Below are positions 29,092 to 34,070 of a stretch of 34,070 nucleotides of DNA, piece by piece. Location: positions 122,797 to 156,866 of the forward strand of contig WELA01003661.1 of NCBI GenBank assembly GCA_009602735.1, given 5' to 3'. Each line of letters begins with the position of its first letter. Positions within the stretch are counted from its first letter, which is position 1. This DNA comes from Mesotaenium endlicherianum. Taxonomy: Eukaryota; Streptophyta; Zygnematophyceae; Zygnematales; Mesotaeniaceae. Below the pieces are notes generated by a model. That model searched no databases. It had not been told where the DNA came from and worked only from the letters and a program-made list of their open reading frames with translations. A program made the translations under genes and the position numbers.

Positions 29092-32000
29092 TCATCCCCC
29101 TCCTCAAGATGCGACGTCCTCGACGCATTCTGCAGATAACGTCTCAACTTACTCTTACAATGAGTCAAGTTGGCCTCTGGCTCCCAAGTGTTGTCGTCCG
29201 CATGGTAGCCTTTCCACTTGACCAGATACTCTTGGACAAATCGTTGACCTCGCTTGACTCGTCGATCGCCGACAATCGCCTCCACTTCATACTCCAATAC
29301 ATCATCGATCTCGACCGGTGGTGGCGGTGTAGGTAGTCGTCCTGGATGTCCTTCATTCGGGTCAACGTATGGCCGCAGACAACTGACATGGAACACATCA
29401 TGGATACGCCAGCCTGAAGGAAGTTCCAACTTGTAGGCCACTGGATTCACCTGCTTGAGCACTACAAAGGGACCTGTAAACCGTGCCCGCAGTTTCCTCT
29501 TGCCTGTGAAAGGTAGGTTCTCTGTGGACAAGAGTACTTTGTCGCCCACTTGGAATGTCACTTCCCTCCTGTGCTTGTTAGCATGCTTGACCTGCTCTTG
29601 TTGTGCCTTCCGAATACACGTCTTCGCCATATCCCAAGTCTTGGCCATCTGCTCCATAAAAGCTTGTGTAGTAGGAACCTGAGTCTCCTTGGCCTTCTCC
29701 AACAAGATGTTCCCTGGATGATATACTTCTCTCCCATAAACCATAGCGAATGGTGACTGCTTGGTCGATCCCTGCATGCTGTTGTTGTAGGCAAACTCCA
29801 ATCCTGGCAGCTTCTTGTCCCACTCTGAAGGGTCCTCCATAGTGAAACTCCTGAGCACCTCTTGCAGAGTTCTGTTGAGCCTCTCACTCTGCCCGTCTGT
29901 CTGAGGGTGATAGGAAGTGCTCATACTCAGCTTGGTCCCCATCAAAGTAAACAATGACCGCCAAAAGTTGCTAGTAAACCTTGGATCCCGATCTGAAACA
30001 ATCACCTTCGGCAACCCATGTAGCCTGAAAATATGATCAAAGAATAGCCGTGCCACATCTGCTGCCGTAGAAGTCTCCTTCATGGGAATGAAGTGAGCCA
30101 TCTTGCTGAGTCTGTCAGACACAACCCATACTGCATCGTGCCCTTGACCACTGACTGGTAACGATGTGATGAAGTCCATAGCAATCTGCTCCCAAGGATA
30201 CTCTGGAATAGGCAGGGGCTGCAATGTACCTCCCTTCTTTTGATTTGGTGTCTTGTTTCTCTGGCACGCATCGCAACTCCTGATCCACTCCTCGATGTCC
30301 TTGTCCATATTTCTCCAGTAGTATTCCCGCTTCAGCACGCTTGCCGTCTTCTCGCTTCCAAAGTGTCCAGCATATAAGCAGTCATGATGCTCCGTAAGTA
30401 GTAAGTCTCGTAGCTCCTTGATGTCAGGTACCACCACTCTCTTGGAATCACCATAATACCATATGCCGTCCTTCTTCTGCATACTCGAGTTGGACTCAGC
30501 TGCTCCACCATCAGCAAACTCTGGGTCCTCCTCATAACCTCTTTGAAGCTTCTCCTTGAAGTCCATATTCTCCTTGATGACTGAGACAGCTGCAAGGTCA
30601 CACCTCCTGGATAAAGCGTCTGCAGGGTTGATCTTCCCAGGTAAGTACTCAATCTTGTGGTCGAACTGTTGCAGAAACTCCATCCACCTTGCCTGTCTTG
30701 GTGTCAACGTTGGCTGCGTCATAAACTTCTCCAAGCTCTTGTGGTCGGTCTTGATGAACACCTTCCGGCCGTCCACATAACATCGCCAAATCCTCAAAGC
30801 CTGGATAATAGCCAACATCTCCCGCTCGTGTGCTGCATAGTTCTGCTCAGCAGGACTCAACTTCCTGCTCTCATATGCCACAGGCTGCAATCCTTTGCCC
30901 TGGTCCTGGAGAAGAATGGCTCCCACTGCGAAATTTGATGCGTCCGTGATGATGGTGAAAGGAAGCTCTGGACTTGCAATTGCCAACACAGGTGCCTGTG
31001 TCAACAGCTCCTTAATCTTCTCAAAGGCTTGCTGCTCCTTGTCACCCCATAGCCACTTCTCCTGCTTCTTCAACATGTCCGTGAGCGGTGCACACACCTT
31101 GGCAAATCCTTCAATGAAACGTCGATAATAATTCGCCATGCCGAGGAAACTCCTGAGTTGATGAATATCAGCAGGTACCGGCCAATCTCTGACTGCTTGC
31201 ACCTTCTTCTGCTCCACCTTGACTCCTTCAGCTCCCACTATGTGTCCAAGAAACTCGACCTCCTTGAGACAGAAGTCGCACTTGCTCATCTTCCCATACA
31301 GCTTCTGATCTCTCAAGACCTCCAACACCTTCCTCAGATGCTCCACATGCTCTTCCAAGGTCTTCGAATAGATCAGGATGTCGTCCAAAAATACCACCAC
31401 AAACTGGTCCAAGTAGGGTCTGAAGATACTATTCATGAGTCCCATGAATGTAGCAGGTGCATTAGTCAATCCAAAAGGCATGACTGTGAACTCGAACAAA
31501 CCATAGCGAGTTCTGAAAGCAGTCTTCTGAACGTCTCCTTCCGCAATCCGTACCTGGTGATAGCCACTCCTCAAATCGATCTTCGAGAAATACTTCGCCC
31601 CGACAAGCCTGTCAATCAACTCGTCCACTCGTGGAAGTGGGTACCTGTTCTTGATGGTGACCTTGTTGAGTGCCCGGTAGTCGACACACATCCTCATAGT
31701 CCCATCCTTCTTCTTCACAAATAAGACTGGCGCTGCAAATGGAGACTCGCTGGGTCGGATGAATCCCTTCTCCAATAACTCCGTCAGTTGCTTCTTTAAC
31801 TCATCCAACTCCGCAAACGATTGTCGATAGGCGGGTCTCACTGGTGGCTTGCTCCCTGGTTCCAACTCAATCTTGTGCTCCATAGCTCTCTGTGGAGGTA
31901 ATCCTGTAGGTAGTTCCTCAGGAAACACGCACTTGAACTCCTCCAACAGCGCCTTAATTTGGGCAGGCATCTCAGCAGGCTTCTTCTCTTGAGCAGTTGG

Positions 32001-32666
32001 GCTCTGCTCCTTCTGAGCAAGGGGATCAGACACCACTACTTGCTCCTCCGGCGATGTACATTCGCCCAGGCTGTTAGGATTCACGCTTGCTCCATCTGAT
32101 GACCTGGCCAGGGCCACCGAAACAAGGTACATCTCCTTCACCTGATTCGCCCTGCATAGCTTCTTAACTTGCAGGCTCGACAGAAGACAGTTACTTGTGG
32201 TCGTATCTACCTCCACCTGTTTCGCTGTCTCCATTCGACCATCACGCCCTTGGACTTTCACTTGTCCTGTGCTCGAGTGCACTTGAGGGTTGGCTTTCCT
32301 CAGCCATGGTCGGCCCAATATCACCTCATGGTGACCCAACTCTGCCTGCTCCATAACTTCCTTACTCCGGTGCCCCGCTACTTCCACGTGAATAGCTTCC
32401 GTAGGTGCACCAAACTTGAGTCTCTGCCCATTCGCCAAAATTGCCTCCTTAGGCTCATAATTCTTCTGCACAGGGATTCGCCACTTTTTCACCAGCTTCT
32501 GGTGCACAAAGTTTGCACTTGCGCCACTGTCGACCATACACTTCGCCTTGTTGCCGTCGACGACTCCTTCCACGATGATAGGCTTGTCAACATCTCGTCT
32601 TTTGCTTCTTGGCAGGCTCCTGGGGATAACCTCCTTGTGAGTTCTCGTCTTCACGCCAGTAGACAC
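29079..32666 (-). CDS. pol: Element C Pol polyprotein (protease, RT, RNase H, integrase, chromodomain), intact
   Basis: It has 1195 residues from a nominal GTG at 32666; the same frame is open back to 32747, overlaps gag by about 70 nt in the -1 frame, and so is probably translated as a fusion. In order: retropepsin with D46-S-G (VDSGASANF); RT with [19 protein letters not shown] and FLDDIL (catalytic D428, D429); RNase H starting near residue 570 ([15 protein letters not shown]); integrase HHCC finger about 760-805; DDE core with D near 831, D near 893 and E 36 residues later ([10 protein letters not shown]), the standard D,D35E spacing; and a chromodomain around 1115-1170 ([14 protein letters not shown]) thought to direct integration to marked chromatin. 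All catalytic motifs are present. The last codons run through the polypurine tract, and the stop is inside the 3' LTR. Confidence 0.95.
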   Translation of the reverse strand: MSTGVKTRTHKEVIPRSLPRSKRRDVDKPIIVEGVVDGNKAKCMVDSGASANFVHQKLVKKWRIPVQKNYEPKEAILANGQRLKFGAPTEAIHVEVAGHRSKEVMEQAELGHHEVILGRPWLRKANPQVHSSTGQVKVQGRDGRMETAKQVEVDTTTSNCLLSSLQVKKLCRANQVKEMYLVSVALARSSDGASVNPNSLGECTSPEEQVVVSDPLAQKEQSPTAQEKKPAEMPAQIKALLEEFKCVFPEELPTGLPPQRAMEHKIELEPGSKPPVRPAYRQSFAELDELKKQLTELLEKGFIRPSESPFAAPVLFVKKKDGTMRMCVDYRALNKVTIKNRYPLPRVDELIDRLVGAKYFSKIDLRSGYHQVRIAEGDVQKTAFRTRYGLFEFTVMPFGLTNAPATFMGLMNSIFRPYLDQFVVVFLDDILIYSKTLEEHVEHLRKVLEVLRDQKLYGKMSKCDFCLKEVEFLGHIVGAEGVKVEQKKVQAVRDWPVPADIHQLRSFLGMANYYRRFIEGFAKVCAPLTDMLKKQEKWLWGDKEQQAFEKIKELLTQAPVLAIASPELPFTIITDASNFAVGAILLQDQGKGLQPVAYESRKLSPAEQNYAAHEREMLAIIQALRIWRCYVDGRKVFIKTDHKSLEKFMTQPTLTPRQARWMEFLQQFDHKIEYLPGKINPADALSRRCDLAAVSVIKENMDFKEKLQRGYEEDPEFADGGAAESNSSMQKKDGIWYYGDSKRVVVPDIKELRDLLLTEHHDCLYAGHFGSEKTASVLKREYYWRNMDKDIEEWIRSCDACQRNKTPNQKKGGTLQPLPIPEYPWEQIAMDFITSLPVSGQGHDAVWVVSDRLSKMAHFIPMKETSTAADVARLFFDHIFRLHGLPKVIVSDRDPRFTSNFWRSLFTLMGTKLSMSTSYHPQTDGQSERLNRTLQEVLRSFTMEDPSEWDKKLPGLEFAYNNSMQGSTKQSPFAMVYGREVYHPGNILLEKAKETQVPTTQAFMEQMAKTWDMAKTCIRKAQQEQVKHANKHRREVTFQVGDKVLLSTENLPFTGKRKLRARFTGPFVVLKQVNPVAYKLELPSGWRIHDVFHVSCLRPYVDPNEGHPGRLPTPPPPVEIDDVLEYEVEAIVGDRRVKRGQRFVQEYLVKWKGYHADDNTWEPEANLTHCKSKLRRYLQNASRTSHLEEGDDVRS
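29092..29104 (-). other. Polypurine tract of element C
   Basis: The minus strand reads AGGAGGGGGATGA directly before the LTR start TGTAAGG. It lies within the pol reading frame and encodes part of the EEGDD tail. D has the same tract at 5976-5988. Confidence 0.85.
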
Positions 32667-32677
32667 CCCTGAACGAC

Positions 32678-33709
32678 TTACTGGCGTCCTCCTTTTTCGT
32701 GTTGTTGAGGTTGTTTCGCCTTCACATGACAGTCTCGAGCCAGATGTCTAAGCTTGCCGCAATCATAGCAGGGTCCTCTCGGCTTGAAATTCTGCTGCCT
32801 GCGCTGGTACTGCACAAGTCCCAACTTCATGGGTACTGGACCTTGAACATTCGTGCTTGGCGCTTGAGATCCAAAGTGTCGATATCCTCCAAAGTTGTGG
32901 CTGTCCAACTGCCTCTGACTATTCTCCACAGCGTCGACCCTTGTTGCCAATGCCATCATTTCTCCAAGACTGGTAGGGTCCTTGAGCGCCACTTCCTTGG
33001 CCACAGTTGGCTTGAGTCCCCTCTTGAACTTGTCCATCATCTCGGACTTGTGCATGGATGGGCATTGAAGCACCAGCCCGTTGAAGCGCGAAACATACTC
33101 CTGAACGCTTCCTCGTCGACGAAGGCGCACCAATAGATCTCGAGCGGTAGCCTCGGGTGCAATAGGTTGAAATTGCCTCTTCAAGCCTTCAAATAGCTGA
33201 TCAACAGTAGCAGGAACTCCAGACAACTGCTCTTCTTGTTCATACCAAGCTCCAGCACTCTTCTACAGCAAAGTTATGACAAAGGCGACTTGCCTGTCGG
33301 GCGTGAGCGCAGAATACTCCATAAACTTCTTCACTCCAAAAATCCATTGATGAACAGGCGGCGATCCACGCTCTCCAGTAAAAACTTCAGGCTTAGGCGC
33401 ACGCACTCCTGATGCGGGTGGAATAACTGGTTGCACCACTGGGTTAACATGAATCGGTGGTACAACAGGTGCAGGTGCCGAACTCGTCGAAGCGGCGTTC
33501 CCCATAACAACTCGCACCATTTTCTCCACCTCCGCGCGCATATTTTGTTGAAACTGGGTGTAGACTTCTTCTCCAATTGCATTCGCCATTTGCCTGAGCA
33601 TCGCCTGCATCTCTTGTTGCTCTCTGGTCATTGTTGGTGCTGCCTGCTGCCCCGCGCGCTCAACATGCTCGACATGTTCGCCTCCTCCAGCTGCCGGCTG
33701 CGACTCCAT
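32678..33709 (-). pseudogene. gag: Element C gag with one in-frame TAG
   Basis: The frame runs from the ATG at 33709 (25 nt inside the PBS) to the TAA at 32678 and would be 343 residues, with a single TAG at codon 149 (33265-33263). The N-terminus is polar; the capsid domain includes PPVHQWIFGVKKFM and VAFVITLL before the stop and WYEQEEQL, FEGLKRQFQPIAPEATARD and SVQEYVSRFNGLV after it. A CCHC knuckle ([14 protein letters not shown], residues about 314-327) lies near the end. No frameshift is present, so this is one base change from an open gag. Either the copy is newly dead or the stop is suppressed; the first is more likely. Confidence 0.88.
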
Positions 33710-33732
33710 AATATAATATGCAAACTAGCCCT

Positions 33733-33744
33733 GCTCTGATACCA
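33733..33744 (-). other. Primer binding site of element C (initiator tRNA-Met)
   Basis: The minus strand reads TGGTATCAGAGC, the exact common plant Gypsy PBS for initiator tRNA-Met, two bases after the LTR end. Confidence 0.92.
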
Positions 33745-33746
33745 GA

Positions 33747-34070
33747 TGAAAGGGGCAGAGTGCCCTAGTGGAAGCGTAGTAACTCACGAGGAAAGGAACT
33801 AGTTGCAATCATACTAGAGAGTGTAGCGCCATATCACTAACAAAGCTTAGGAAAATTACTCAGCATTTTGGGTAGCAAGAAACTGCTCACAAATGATGTA
33901 GGATGAAAGGCCTTGTCATTACAAACCCGTAGAAATTTACAGAAGTGAAAATTGATAAGAAACAAGGAAGTTATGCCTATTTATAATTTTCTTCCTAAGT
34001 GCTCCTCCCTAGGAGGAAGCTACGGATTTTCTTAAGTGTTCGTCAAATCGTCCCTTCCAGAATATTCGTG
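33747..34070 (-). repeat. 5' LTR of element C, partial (runs off the window)
   Basis: The first 324 bases match 28348 onward with about 10 substitutions. The promoter TATA box reads TATAAATA on the minus strand (33985-33978), intact here but mutated in the 3' LTR. Confidence 0.92.

Larger units (their letters stand above)
28348..34070 (-). mobile_element. Element C: nearly complete chromovirus inserted in element B
   Basis: On the minus strand: partial 5' LTR (34070-33747), PBS, gag, pol with chromodomain, polypurine tract, 3' LTR (29091-28348). It is the same family as element D. The left flank is GTCTG (28343-28347); the partner duplication lies right of the window. By hand count the two LTRs differ at about 10 of the first 324 aligned bases (roughly 3%), so the insertion is fairly recent but not brand new. 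Confidence 0.93.

Noticed and set aside
30657..30938. Plus-strand frames opposite element C pol (also 29109-29336, 31158-31724, 32169-32672)
   Set aside because: They are antisense shadows of the intact minus-strand polyprotein with no motifs of their own.
1..34070. CRISPR array, tRNA or rRNA genes, bacterial operons
   Set aside because: None was seen; the content is eukaryotic with spliced genes and LTR retrotransposons.

Overview
This is eukaryotic nuclear DNA. It holds one intron-rich host gene set among nested, mostly decayed retrotransposons, which cover roughly three quarters of the window. The host gene is a plant-type prolyl 4-hydroxylase. Most elements are Ty3/Gypsy chromoviruses primed by initiator tRNA-Met, plus a DIRS-like (tyrosine-recombinase type) remnant. 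Together these point to the green lineage. A streptophyte alga such as Chara is my best guess, but it is unproven.

Left block (1-10448). Element A (minus; gag, frameshift signal, open pol, PBS and 5' LTR at 1-3478) is inserted into the RT region of element D (plus; decayed pol plus 3' LTR, 3479-6738). Element D is itself inserted into a minus-strand DIRS-like element (6739-about 10418). That DIRS-like element also carries a solo LTR of the A family at 8150-8871, with a perfect 5-bp target duplication (CGCGA). 

Middle block (10449-18235). A complete seven-exon prolyl 4-hydroxylase gene occupies 12013-15127. Its fourth intron contains a 617-base gap flanked by CA/GA and GGGAGC repeats. The flanks hold no gene I can recognise, apart from a truncated A-family LTR (17489-17862) and a cluster of short perfect hairpins (17868-18040).

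Right block (about 18236-34070). Element E (plus; LTR, PBS, frameshifted gag, broken pol) stops near 21007. It is followed by a possible LTR scrap and then by element B (minus, same family as A), which has its 3' LTR and PPT on the left. B's pol is full of lesions. Between its chromodomain and its 3' LTR it carries an uninterrupted 487-codon ORF that I do not recognise, and this is the most novel item in the window. B is interrupted at 28348 by element C (minus; 3' LTR, intact chromodomain polyprotein, gag with one stop, PBS, partial 5' LTR), which is the same family as D.

Two further points stand out. First, gag and pol of A and B are joined by a textbook -1 frameshift arrangement: heptamer TTTAAAA, 7-nt spacer and a perfect 10-bp stem-loop. 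Element E has AAAAAAC in the right phase. Second, three single-N positions (4458, 23798, 27658) are each flanked by perfect direct repeats. They look like unmerged contig overlaps, and they create false frameshifts.
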